Assembly: GCA_002299555.1 (NCBI GenBank)
Contig: DBOL01000099.1
Coordinates: forward strand, 1-14,118
Reading direction: 5' to 3'
Origin: Candidatus Aminicenantes bacterium UBA647
Lineage (GTDB): Bacteria; Acidobacteriota; Aminicenantia; UBA2199
DNA: 14,118 nt
Shown: one piece after another, positions 1 through 6,871 of the stretch
Numbering within the stretch: position 1 is the first letter of the stretch
Layout of the letters: every line of letters starts with the position of its first letter
The notes under the pieces: generated by a model
What the model was told of the DNA's origin: nothing
The model's input: the letters and a program-made list of their open reading frames with translations, nothing else
Databases searched by the model: none
Translations under genes and position numbers: made by a program

Positions 1-5
1 TCCTT

Positions 6-10
6 AGGAG
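6..10 (+). promoter_or_regulatory. Shine-Dalgarno sequence for the gene at 19
   Basis: AGGAG lies 8 nt before ATG 19. It is one of only three clear Shine-Dalgarno sites in the window. If the protein really starts upstream of base 1, this match is coincidental. Confidence 0.5.
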
Positions 11-18
11 AAGGATTA

Positions 19-1422
19 ATGCCTAAGGCCGGTGAGACTCCTGAAATGGGATCTAACCCGCAACTTGGATTCGGAAGGGTTTACGCAAGGCCGGAGGTTG
101 CAAAATTTCTCGACAACCTTGTTGTAAAACTCCTGAACGATCCGGAATATTGCTGGGAAGAATTTTATTCTGATATCAAAGTGAAGGGCATCACTATATG
201 GGGAGCTGCTATAGATACTCTCGAGAATACTTCAAGATTTGCATTGGGAGAGGAATCAGGCCCAATGTCGATATTACACCTTTTTGATCAGCCTCTCCGG
301 ATAACAAAACCGTATGAAGGATATGTGGGAAATATATTTTTACCAAAGGAAGTTGTCAGAAAGGGAGAAGAGATGTCAGTCCTCATAAACTTCAGAACCC
401 CCAGGAAAATGATCGTTGATGTTATTGAGAATACCTATCCGGGAATAAAACGGGAGAATATTCATGTATGGACCTTACGTGGTTCCAGCAGAACTGACAG
501 AATAGGGGACTTATGGAAAGAGTGGGAAGATGTCGGTGTAAATCTTATTGATGATGATTGGAAACTGCCGACAGGGATGAAAGCTTTTACAGATTCAGGA
601 ACATATGCGCCGGTCTATTCAGTTAAAGCCTGGGATGATAATGATGGAAATATAAATGTGCTGTTATGTGACGGATATGCCGCCTCCGCTGAGGCTGTTC
701 AGGCTGCAAGCCTTTCTCCGGTACTAGATATTGAGGCTTTTCTGAATATTTTCACATCAAGTTTCAAGCTTCCATACAAAAAAGAACAGAATATAATGTC
801 ATTGAATATATATGGAGATAATTTTGAAGAGGAGCTTTCGAAAGTTCTGGGAGAGAATCCGGGCAATGAAAAAATTGAAGAATTCAAAAAAGAAATCCTT
901 GAGGGAATTGAAGCACAGATCCCGATAAAAAAAGGGTCAATTAATGCTGATGATTTTTTCCCCGAGAAGAAATGGGATGTACTTGCTGTTTCAGGTTTTA
1001 TGTGCCCCGATCCTTACTCCGGACATGCTGGTGTTGAGAAAGTCGAAGATGGTATTTATAAAGTCGGTGTCAGGCTGGCTTCTCCACGTGGAGAGAAGAT
1101 TATTGTTTTTACTTTAAGGCTGATGGAAAATTTTGAAGAGAGTAGATTAGTGTTCAGCCCTCTGCTTAACAGGTTTATGTATGGAGAGGATTACAAGAAC
1201 AGGCCGGTAAAAATTTCTGATTCAGGAAGGATAAGAAATGAACTTCAAACTCTTTGTTCTGATGCTCTCGAATTTACCGGAGAAGAGAATATGACCCTCC
1301 ATTTTAGAAAAATAGCTTCAAATGTTATTCCTGAAGATAAGCAAAAAATATTGGGCAATATACTTGAATGGTATGTCAGGGAACATCCGATATGGTTCGG
1401 ATGGCTTGATCTTAAATATTAA
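19..1422 (+). CDS. Conserved-looking hypothetical protein, possibly incomplete at the 5' end
   Basis: The product is unrecognised: 467 residues from ATG 19. The sequence is mixed polar and aliphatic with no signal peptide or convincing membrane segment, so it is probably a soluble cytoplasmic protein. Visible landmarks are a Gly/Pro-rich N-terminus (GSNPQLGFG at about residues 12-20), an acidic helical stretch around 270-300, a CPDPYSGH segment around 330 and a Trp/His-rich C-terminus. I cannot tie these to a known active site. ATG 19 has an AGGAG ribosome binding site 8 nt upstream, which supports it as the start. However, the frame is open back to base 1 and the first residues read like the inside of a protein, so the gene may begin before the window. 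The gene stands alone, with a 108-nt gap before the next one. Coding is certain; function is not assigned. Confidence 0.8.
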   Translation: MPKAGETPEMGSNPQLGFGRVYARPEVAKFLDNLVVKLLNDPEYCWEEFYSDIKVKGITIWGAAIDTLENTSRFALGEESGPMSILHLFDQPLRITKPYEGYVGNIFLPKEVVRKGEEMSVLINFRTPRKMIVDVIENTYPGIKRENIHVWTLRGSSRTDRIGDLWKEWEDVGVNLIDDDWKLPTGMKAFTDSGTYAPVYSVKAWDDNDGNINVLLCDGYAASAEAVQAASLSPVLDIEAFLNIFTSSFKLPYKKEQNIMSLNIYGDNFEEELSKVLGENPGNEKIEEFKKEILEGIEAQIPIKKGSINADDFFPEKKWDVLAVSGFMCPDPYSGHAGVEKVEDGIYKVGVRLASPRGEKIIVFTLRLMENFEESRLVFSPLLNRFMYGEDYKNRPVKISDSGRIRNELQTLCSDALEFTGEENMTLHFRKIASNVIPEDKQKILGNILEWYVREHPIWFGWLDLKY

Positions 1423-1475
1423 CGGTAAAAATAATTAAAGCCTGAAATACAGTTACAAACAAGGGTCTGAAGCTA

Positions 1476-1508
1476 TCTATCCAGTTATAGACTTGATTTT
1501 TTTTTTTT
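1476..1508 (+). terminator. Weak candidate terminator (short stem plus T tract)
   Basis: TCTAT (1476-1480) can pair with ATAGA (1487-1491) around a 6-nt loop, and a run of twelve T follows at 1497-1508. The stem is only 5 AT-rich pairs. The T tract also lies in the spacer of the next gene's promoter, so it may simply be promoter sequence. Confidence 0.25.
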
Positions 1509-1521
1509 AATAATTTATAAT
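1493..1521 (+). promoter_or_regulatory. Sigma70-type promoter of the lytic transglycosylase gene
   Basis: TTGATT (1493-1498), a 17-nt spacer with a T12 tract, and a consensus TATAAT (1516-1521). The -10 box ends 9 nt before ATG 1531, so transcription should start within about 3 nt of the start codon. No Shine-Dalgarno sequence fits in between. Confidence 0.7.
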
Positions 1522-1530
1522 CGTCAAAAT

Positions 1531-2175
1531 ATGGTTAAAAAAAATATTAGAAGATTCTCAATTATGATCATCTCGCTTTTTTTTGTGGGACTTGCAGGTT
1601 TGTTTTATGGCCTGATTGAAATTAATGATAATTACGTAAAAGATAAGAAAGATCTTGTTATATTGAAGAAAAATCTGAAAGAAACTATCACAAGCAACAG
1701 GCTAAAAGATCTTAAATTGACCAATTATAATTTCATGGAATACAAGATCAATGCATTTTCTACAAGATATCCTTTATATTCAAATATCCTCGATTCAGTT
1801 TATACGAAAAGTTCAAAATATAAATTTAAACCGGAGCTTGTTTTAAGTATAATTCAGGTTGAAAGTAATTTTAATCCTAAAGCTATTTCGTATAGAGGTG
1901 CCTATGGCCTGATGCAGATAAATCTTGCTGTCTGGGAAGACGAATTGAACATTAAGAGAGATAATATCTTTGATATACCATACAATATTGATCTCGGTCT
2001 TCAGGTTCTGAAGATTTATTATGATGAATCGAAAGGAGACCTTAAAAGGGCTATTCATTTATACAATAACGGATATAAATATAATAATTTAAAGTATGTT
2101 AAGAAGATCGATTCAACTCTAATGAGTTTTACCCCTTTCCGTGCAGACAGGAAAGCAATAACTTCACCTAACTAA
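1531..2175 (+). CDS. Membrane-anchored lytic transglycosylase (SLT family)
   Basis: 214 residues. An N-terminal hydrophobic segment (about residues 9-29) after a Lys/Arg-rich start looks like an inner-membrane anchor or uncleaved signal, placing the enzyme in the periplasm. A roughly 60-residue charged linker leads to an SLT (lysozyme-like) domain at about 84-195. The catalytic Glu is E111 in a QVESNFNP motif, followed by the family's GAYGLMQI motif (123-130). Family members cleave the MurNAc-GlcNAc bond of peptidoglycan, forming 1,6-anhydro ends during wall remodelling. The protein is short for the family, without LysM or other wall-binding modules. ATG 1531 is supported by the promoter just upstream. 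Family confidence is high; whether it serves turnover, division or a secretion complex cannot be told. Confidence 0.9.
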   Translation: MVKKNIRRFSIMIISLFFVGLAGLFYGLIEINDNYVKDKKDLVILKKNLKETITSNRLKDLKLTNYNFMEYKINAFSTRYPLYSNILDSVYTKSSKYKFKPELVLSIIQVESNFNPKAISYRGAYGLMQINLAVWEDELNIKRDNIFDIPYNIDLGLQVLKIYYDESKGDLKRAIHLYNNGYKYNNLKYVKKIDSTLMSFTPFRADRKAITSPN

Positions 2176-2270
2176 GACCTGTCTTTCTTGTTTTATTCTA
2201 ATAATATATAATTTATCCCAACTGATCTTTTATACCAATTTTATTGTAAAAATGAATACATGATAAAAAA

Positions 2271-3302
2271 ATGAGAGTATTAATAAAAATAATTTTATAC
2301 ATTATCTTCGCTTTAATAATTGGAATTGCTCTATTCTTTTTATGGGCAGGCTCCGGAATTGTATCTAAAGGCAGGTTGTCAGGAATAAATAAATATTCTG
2401 ATGATTTCGAAGATTCTTCACGGGAAAATGACAGGTTTAAAATTATAACTTTTAATTGCGGATATTTTTCAGGAATGAGAAATAACCTTTCTGTTAGATC
2501 CTCTAAAGAATTTTTCACAAGGAATCTTAATTTGTTTTCCAACCTAATAAGAGATATAAAACCTGACATTGTCTGTTTTCAGGAAATAGATTTTAATTCT
2601 CACAGGTCTTATCATGTTGACCAATCACAATATTTATCAAATCACCTGAAATTTATTTATAATGCTTTTGCGATTAACTGGAACAAGAGATACATCCCGT
2701 TTCCTTATTGGCCTCCATCAGCTCATTTTAAAAAAATGGTTTCCGGGCAATCTGTTATTTCTATGTTCCCGATTTTAAGTAATAAGAGGATCGAACTGAA
2801 AAGGCCTCCAAATCCCTTTTATTATGATAAATTTTATCTCGACAGGCTTATTCAGGAAATAGAAATCATAATTGATGATAAAAAATTAGTAATTTTAAAC
2901 ATTCATCTGGAGGCATTTGATAAAAAAATCCGTCAGGAACAAGCTGCATTTGTTGTTAATTATTATAAAAAAGTACATATGAACAATGGCCCGGTGATTA
3001 TATTAGGAGATTTTAATTGTGTCCCTCCTTATGCTTTGAAGATGTGTAATTTTTCTGACGAACCGGGCACGGATTACAGCGAGGACAGAACAATAACGAT
3101 ATTTCTGGAAGAAGAGAGCTTGATTTATGCATCAGATGGAATAAAAAATCGTGAAAAAACATTTCCATCTGAATCAACAGACAGGAAGCTGGATTATATA
3201 TTTTTTACAAAAAAGTATATTGATCTGGTAGGTACAGATGTTTTTAATATCAGCAGCTCAGACCATCTGCCTCTAATGATGGAATTCCGTATTAAACAGT
3301 AA
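2271..3302 (+). CDS. Membrane-anchored endonuclease/exonuclease/phosphatase (EEP) fold hydrolase
   Basis: 343 residues. A hydrophobic segment at residues 5-26 anchors the protein, probably with the catalytic domain outside the cytoplasm. The EEP metal-dependent hydrolase motifs follow in order: ITFNCG with N62, CFQEID with the metal-binding E105, NIHLEAF with H212, LGDFN with D247 and N249, and SSDHLP with the catalytic D331-H332 pair. The family includes DNases, sphingomyelinases and inositol-phosphate phosphatases. Sequence alone does not settle the substrate; a membrane anchor makes a lipid, or extracellular nucleic acid, plausible. The gene ends 6 nt before arfB, suggesting co-transcription. 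No Shine-Dalgarno is visible, and no convincing promoter is adjacent to the ATG; a TATAAT at 2207-2212 lacks a good -35 box. Confidence 0.85.
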   Translation: MRVLIKIILYIIFALIIGIALFFLWAGSGIVSKGRLSGINKYSDDFEDSSRENDRFKIITFNCGYFSGMRNNLSVRSSKEFFTRNLNLFSNLIRDIKPDIVCFQEIDFNSHRSYHVDQSQYLSNHLKFIYNAFAINWNKRYIPFPYWPPSAHFKKMVSGQSVISMFPILSNKRIELKRPPNPFYYDKFYLDRLIQEIEIIIDDKKLVILNIHLEAFDKKIRQEQAAFVVNYYKKVHMNNGPVIILGDFNCVPPYALKMCNFSDEPGTDYSEDRTITIFLEEESLIYASDGIKNREKTFPSESTDRKLDYIFFTKKYIDLVGTDVFNISSSDHLPLMMEFRIKQ

Positions 3303-3308
3303 ATTAAA

Positions 3309-3734
3309 ATGATAAATATAAAAGGGGATCTGTTCATAAGGAAGAGGGACTTGAGGTTTAAGTTCATAAGGGCATCCGGTCCAGGTGGGCAGAATGTAAA
3401 TAAAGTTTCGACTGCTGTTCAATTAAGGTTTGATATAAATGGAAATAAAAACCTTCCCGAGGAGACCAAGATCAGGTTGATAAAAACAGGAGGGAGTCGA
3501 ATAACAAATGATGGATTCATTGTTATTGAAGCAAAAAGGTTCAGAGATCAGGAGAAAAATCGGCAGGATGCAATTCAGCGTCTTGTTGAAATGATAAGAA
3601 AGGCTTTGCTCAAACCTAAAAAGAGAATTGCAACCAAAAAGACATACTCTTCAGATTTTGTAAGGCTCGAGAGTAAAAAGAAACATAGTGAACAGAAGAA
3701 AATCAGAAAAAAAGTTACCTCCTGGGAAGAGTAG
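3309..3734 (+). CDS. arfB: Peptidyl-tRNA hydrolase ArfB (stalled-ribosome rescue factor)
   Basis: 141 residues, the usual ArfB/YaeJ length and much shorter than a full release factor. The class I release-factor catalytic motif GPGGQ is at residues 24-28 (GGQ 26-28), followed by NVNKVST. There is no codon-recognition domain. The C-terminus from about residue 98 is very rich in Lys/Arg, as expected for the tail that enters the empty mRNA channel of a stalled ribosome. Family members hydrolyse peptidyl-tRNA on non-stop ribosomes. The gene follows the EEP gene by 6 nt with no Shine-Dalgarno sequence or promoter of its own, so it is probably the second gene of that transcript. Confidence in the family is high because the GGQ domain and basic tail occur together at this short length. 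Confidence 0.92.
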   Translation: MINIKGDLFIRKRDLRFKFIRASGPGGQNVNKVSTAVQLRFDINGNKNLPEETKIRLIKTGGSRITNDGFIVIEAKRFRDQEKNRQDAIQRLVEMIRKALLKPKKRIATKKTYSSDFVRLESKKKHSEQKKIRKKVTSWEE

Positions 3735-3837
3735 AAAAACTTTAGCAATGAATGTTAATGGAGACAAAACGAAAATATCCTTAGCTCATTTAAATGAAAT
3801 TATAAATAGATGAAAATATGAAAAATATATCATCAAG

Positions 3838-3846
3838 TGATAAAAT
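3838..3846 (+). promoter_or_regulatory. Extended -10 promoter of ispD
   Basis: TGATAAAAT: an extended -10 (TGn) followed by TAAAAT at 3841-3846, ending 6 nt before ATG 3853. There is no good -35 hexamer at 17 nt, which extended -10 promoters tolerate. The predicted transcript starts at or next to the ATG. Confidence 0.55.
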
Positions 3847-3852
3847 CAATAT

Positions 3853-4527
3853 ATGAAAAATCTTGCAATAATTATGTCCGGGGGCTCAGGATCTCGAATG
3901 AATAAGGATATTCCCAAGCAATTATTGATGATCGGAAAAGAAAACATCCTTGAACTGATAATAAAGAGATTCCAGGAACATCCGGACATAGACCTGATCT
4001 ATATTGTAAGCCACCCCGATATTATTGAAATCACAAAAAAACTTGTTGCGGAGAAAAAATTTTCAAAAGTATCAAAAATACTTCAGGGAGGTTCAACAAG
4101 GCAATTATCATCCAGGATAGGTGTATTCGCATCAGGAAATGATCATGAAAATATTCTGATACATGACTCTGCAAGGCCATTCTTATCATCTGACCTCATT
4201 ACCGAAGTTTTATCCGGTTTGGATGTGAATCAGGCTGTTGCACCTGTTATTGAATCATCAGACACATTAATACAAACTAGTGATAGCAGAAATGTTGACA
4301 GATATCTTGACAGAGATAAGATCAAAAGAGTTCAAACACCACAGGGATTCAGGAGGGGAGTGATCTTAAAAGCACATTCGAAGGCCAAAGAGGACTCCAT
4401 CGACACATTTACCGATGATTGCTCAATGATCATCCATTATAAAATATCAGATGTTGCATTAGTGGATGGTGATCCACTGAATTTAAAGATAACTTATAGT
4501 GAAGATCTTGACAGGGTTCAAAATTAA
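3853..4527 (+). CDS. ispD: 2-C-methyl-D-erythritol 4-phosphate cytidylyltransferase (IspD)
   Basis: 224 residues, full length for IspD. It makes CDP-methylerythritol from MEP and CTP, the third step of the non-mevalonate isoprenoid pathway, which supplies undecaprenyl carrier for wall synthesis. The CTP-binding N-terminal motif (residues 9-23) contains R15 and K22, matching the catalytic Arg and Lys of the family. Other motifs are QGGSTR (78-83), IHDSARPF with D105 (103-110), QTPQGF (161-166), TDDCS (187-191) and NLKIT (210-214). The related ribitol-phosphate enzyme TarI is an alternative but less likely without teichoic-acid genes nearby. The start follows an extended -10 promoter by 6 nt. 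A fragment of tag follows after 14 nt, so an ispD-tag transcript probably once existed. Confidence 0.9.
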   Translation: MKNLAIIMSGGSGSRMNKDIPKQLLMIGKENILELIIKRFQEHPDIDLIYIVSHPDIIEITKKLVAEKKFSKVSKILQGGSTRQLSSRIGVFASGNDHENILIHDSARPFLSSDLITEVLSGLDVNQAVAPVIESSDTLIQTSDSRNVDRYLDRDKIKRVQTPQGFRRGVILKAHSKAKEDSIDTFTDDCSMIIHYKISDVALVDGDPLNLKITYSEDLDRVQN

Positions 4528-4531
4528 TTAG

Positions 4532-4537
4532 AGGTGA
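4532..4537 (+). promoter_or_regulatory. Shine-Dalgarno sequence of the tag remnant
   Basis: AGGTGA lies 4 nt before TTG 4542. A ribosome binding site kept in front of a gene stump suggests that the intact gene was translated from an ispD-tag message. Confidence 0.5.
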
Positions 4538-4541
4538 GAAA

Positions 4542-4634
4542 TTGAAAAAAAGATGCGATTGGGTTCCGGAAGGAAATGAATTATATATAGATTATCATGA
4601 TAAAGAATGGGGCTTTGTGAACGGTATTACTTAA
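4542..4634 (+). pseudogene. tag: 5' remnant of tag (DNA-3-methyladenine glycosylase I)
   Basis: From TTG 4542 the frame encodes 30 residues and stops at TAA 4632-4634. Residues 4-24 match the N-terminus of Tag: RCDWV with the zinc-ligand Cys (C5), then LYIDYHDKEWG with the conserved His (H19) and the YHD.EWG signature. Intact Tag is about 185-190 residues and removes 3-methyladenine from alkylated DNA. Here homology ends at about base 4613, and the frame stops inside the interlocked stop codons of the opposing cNMP/FHA gene. The catalytic region and the C-terminal zinc ligands are absent, so the product cannot be an active glycosylase. A deletion or rearrangement that joined the two genes is the likely cause; an assembly join cannot be excluded. 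Confidence 0.8.
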
Positions 4635-5398
4635 TACTTGAATATCATATTCAGGTGACAAAGTGTTATCTCGTCACCGTTGTGCAGTTCATATTTTACA
4701 CCGGTATTCAGTTTGTTCCCATTCAGGAAAGTACCATTGACAGCACCGGGTTCCTCAGATATGTAAAAAACATCTTCTGAAAAAGAGATCGAAGAGTGTT
4801 TTCTTGAAATATATTTCTCTTCATCTTCTTTTGTAAGATCAACATCCGGTACAAAACCGGTTGTGTAATCTCTTCGTCCTATCGATGTTGAATTCTTTGT
4901 TAGCTGAACGACACGGTTAGATCGTTGAATTACCAGATAAACTTTCAAACCCGGATTAAGCTTTTCAGCAGTTAATTCTTCTGTTTCGATTTCCGGAGGG
5001 TCGGGAAGTCCTTCATCTCCAAGATCGATCTTTTGTCTGTTTTGCATCATTATCAGACTGTCAACGGTTTTTGTGTTTTTTTCTGATAGTTTTTTAAGAA
5101 TTTTAAAAGATATATCCTTATTCTTCTTCATCATTTCACTTAATGAAGGTACAGGAATTTTAATTATCTTAGAATCTTCAATAGCTTCAACTGTATAATG
5201 TGCAAGTTGACTAGCAAGCAGCGAATCTTCTCCGAAGAAATCACCTTTAGATAAAGTTATCAGCACCAGATCCTTTTCTTCAAACTTTACCTGGACCTTA
5301 CCTTTGTTGATTATAAAAAAGTGTTCCTGGAGATCTGCTTCTTTGCATATAATATCGCCTTTTTTGTATTCAGTTATGAATTTGCTAAATCCGTCCAT
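4631..5398 (-). CDS. Cyclic-nucleotide-binding-fold / FHA two-domain regulator
   Basis: 255 residues from ATG 5398. Residues 1-115 form a cNMP-binding (CRP/PKA-type) beta-roll with KGDFFGEDSLL (51-61). The Arg that normally contacts the cyclic phosphate aligns with A66, so cAMP or cGMP binding is doubtful. A linker (about 120-150) leads to a canonical FHA domain with SIGRR (172-176), SRKH (198-201) and NGTFLNG (221-227), the residues that bind phosphothreonine. There is no DNA-binding or catalytic domain. The protein probably acts as an adaptor that reads Ser/Thr phosphorylation. The frame is open to TTG 5434, but that codon is the -35 box of the gene's promoter, so ATG 5398 is chosen. The gene diverges from the FAD oxidase and converges on the tag remnant, sharing TTAA at 4631-4634. 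Confidence 0.88.
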   Translation of the reverse strand: MDGFSKFITEYKKGDIICKEADLQEHFFIINKGKVQVKFEEKDLVLITLSKGDFFGEDSLLASQLAHYTVEAIEDSKIIKIPVPSLSEMMKKNKDISFKILKKLSEKNTKTVDSLIMMQNRQKIDLGDEGLPDPPEIETEELTAEKLNPGLKVYLVIQRSNRVVQLTKNSTSIGRRDYTTGFVPDVDLTKEDEEKYISRKHSSISFSEDVFYISEEPGAVNGTFLNGNKLNTGVKYELHNGDEITLCHLNMIFKY

Positions 5399-5405
5399 TA
5401 GAAAA

Positions 5406-5434
5406 ATTTTATATAATTGATAAGTATTTGTCAA
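5406..5434 (-). promoter_or_regulatory. Promoter of the cNMP/FHA gene (near-consensus, leaderless)
   Basis: On the minus strand: consensus TTGACA (5434-5429), a 17-nt spacer, and TAAAAT (5411-5406). The -10 box ends 7 nt before ATG 5398, so the transcript should begin at the start codon. The upstream in-frame TTG is the first triplet of the -35 box. Confidence 0.8.
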
Positions 5435-5462
5435 ATTAATTTCATCAACTTTTATTAATTAC

Positions 5463-5491
5463 TTGACCGGGAAAAAATGATTAAATATAAT
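5463..5491 (+). promoter_or_regulatory. Promoter of the FAD oxidase gene (near-consensus, leaderless)
   Basis: TTGACC (5463-5468), a 17-nt spacer and consensus TATAAT (5486-5491), ending 6 nt before ATG 5498. An in-frame ATG at 5477 falls inside the spacer and would not be in the transcript. It lies back to back with the minus-strand promoter, the two -35 boxes being 28 bp apart. Confidence 0.8.
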
Positions 5492-5497
5492 CTCAAA

Positions 5498-6871
5498 ATG
5501 GGAGTTAATAATATAGCAGATCTTCTACGCAAAAAAATCGGTTCGACAAAAGTAAAAACAAGTGAAGAATATCTTTTGTCCTATTCATATGATTCTACAG
5601 GTATTAAAAAAAAACCTGATATTGTTGCTTTCCCTGAGAATGAATCAGATATCTCAAATATCCTGAAAATTGCCTCAAAATTTAAAATCCCTCTTACACC
5701 GAGAGGTGGCGGATTAGGTTACTCAGGCGGTTCTGTCCCGGTAGAGGGAGGTATTGTGTTAGCATTTTCCAGGATGAACAGGATCATCAGATTTGACGAA
5801 AAAAACCTTCTGATGGAAGTTGAACCGGGTGTAATTACAAGTAAAGTAATTGAAGTGAGTGAAAGCAGAGGTTTATTCTATCCTCCTGATCCGGCAAGTT
5901 TGAAGAATTCTACTATTGGAGGAAATGTATCGGAAAATGCCGGTGGCCCCAGATGTTTCAAATATGGTGTCACTTCGGATTACGTTATGGCGGTTGAGGG
6001 TTTTCTAATGAACGGAGAGAAAGTGAAGTTCGGCTCTTATTCGATCAAAGATGTATCCGGGTATGACATTAAAAAGCTCATTGTAGGATCGGAAGGAACT
6101 TTGATCGTTTTATCAAAAATTATCCTCAGAGTAATACCTAAGCCTGAAAGTAGAATCCTTATCCGTGTTGGATTCAGCTCCATGAGATCCGGAGCTGATT
6201 TTATAATGAAAATTATAAGATTCAACTTATCACCTTCTGTTCTAGAATTTATTGATAAGACATCACTTGATGCTGTAAACAAATACCTGCAGACTGAAAA
6301 AGATAGTAGTATTAACTCAGTTGTACTACTTGAACTTGATGGCGGCAAAGAAGAGATTGCTAACAAGCTTAATAGTTTGAAACAATTAGCATCAGAATTC
6401 GGAATTAATGATATAGAGATCGCGGATAATGAAGATGATATGGAGGAATTATGGAGTATAAGGCGAAATCTATCGCCTGCAATCTCCAGCCTGAAACCAA
6501 AAAAGATCAATGAAGATATTGCTGTACCAATAGGGAATGTCCCTGATGCCATAGAATACATATCCGGGCTTGCAGATGAATATAATATAAATGTTGTGAT
6601 GTTCGGACATCTGGGTGACGGGAATATTCATACCAATGTAATGATCGACCCTTCAAATAAAAGAGAGGTTGAAAATTCAAAAATAGTCCTGGATAAGATT
6701 TTCAAATATGTGATCTCTGTAAAAGGGACTATTTCCGGAGAACATGGAATCGGATTATCAAAAAAAGAATTTCTCGGCTACCAATATAGTGAAAGGGAGA
6801 TCGAAATTTTCAGAAAGATCAAAGGTGTTTTTGATCCTGAGAATCTGCTTAACCCCGGAAAAATATTTTAA
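5498..6871 (+). CDS. FAD-linked oxidase / D-2-hydroxyacid dehydrogenase (GlcD family)
   Basis: 457 residues from ATG 5498, a normal length for GlcD/D-lactate dehydrogenase proteins. The N-terminal PCMH-type FAD domain contains TPRGGGLGYSGG (67-78), the loop that binds the FAD pyrophosphate, and a later GGNVSENAGG motif. The C-terminal domain has GHLGDGNIH (370-378) and SGEHGIG (414-420), conserved in the family and contributing to the active site. Family members oxidise D-lactate, glycolate or another 2-hydroxyacid and pass electrons on; sequence does not fix the substrate. No GlcE, GlcF or other Fe-S partner is next to it. The start is set by the promoter: the upstream ATG 5477 lies between the -35 and -10 boxes. 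It converges on the HD-GYP gene with interlocked stop codons (TTAA, 6868-6871). Confidence 0.88.
   Translation: MGVNNIADLLRKKIGSTKVKTSEEYLLSYSYDSTGIKKKPDIVAFPENESDISNILKIASKFKIPLTPRGGGLGYSGGSVPVEGGIVLAFSRMNRIIRFDEKNLLMEVEPGVITSKVIEVSESRGLFYPPDPASLKNSTIGGNVSENAGGPRCFKYGVTSDYVMAVEGFLMNGEKVKFGSYSIKDVSGYDIKKLIVGSEGTLIVLSKIILRVIPKPESRILIRVGFSSMRSGADFIMKIIRFNLSPSVLEFIDKTSLDAVNKYLQTEKDSSINSVVLLELDGGKEEIANKLNSLKQLASEFGINDIEIADNEDDMEELWSIRRNLSPAISSLKPKKINEDIAVPIGNVPDAIEYISGLADEYNINVVMFGHLGDGNIHTNVMIDPSNKREVENSKIVLDKIFKYVISVKGTISGEHGIGLSKKEFLGYQYSEREIEIFRKIKGVFDPENLLNPGKIF

Noticed and set aside
2174..2185. Inverted repeat AAGAC/GTCTT after the transglycosylase gene, followed by T-rich sequence
   Set aside because: The loop is only 2 nt, leaving about 4 usable pairs, and there is no uninterrupted T run. 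This is not a credible terminator.
3748..3813. 21-codon ORF between arfB and ispD
   Set aside because: It has no ribosome binding site, promoter or recognisable sequence. An ORF this short is expected by chance in AT-rich intergenic DNA.
3818..3856. 12-codon ORF whose TGA overlaps the ispD ATG, resembling a translationally coupled leader peptide
   Set aside because: The extended -10 box of ispD (3838-3846) lies inside it, so the ispD transcript should begin after most of it. There is no run of regulatory codons or attenuator structure.
6037..6561. 174-codon open frame on the minus strand inside the FAD oxidase gene
   Set aside because: It is a Ser/Leu/Ile-rich complement of a gene with intact family motifs and has no initiation signals. 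It is an antisense shadow frame.
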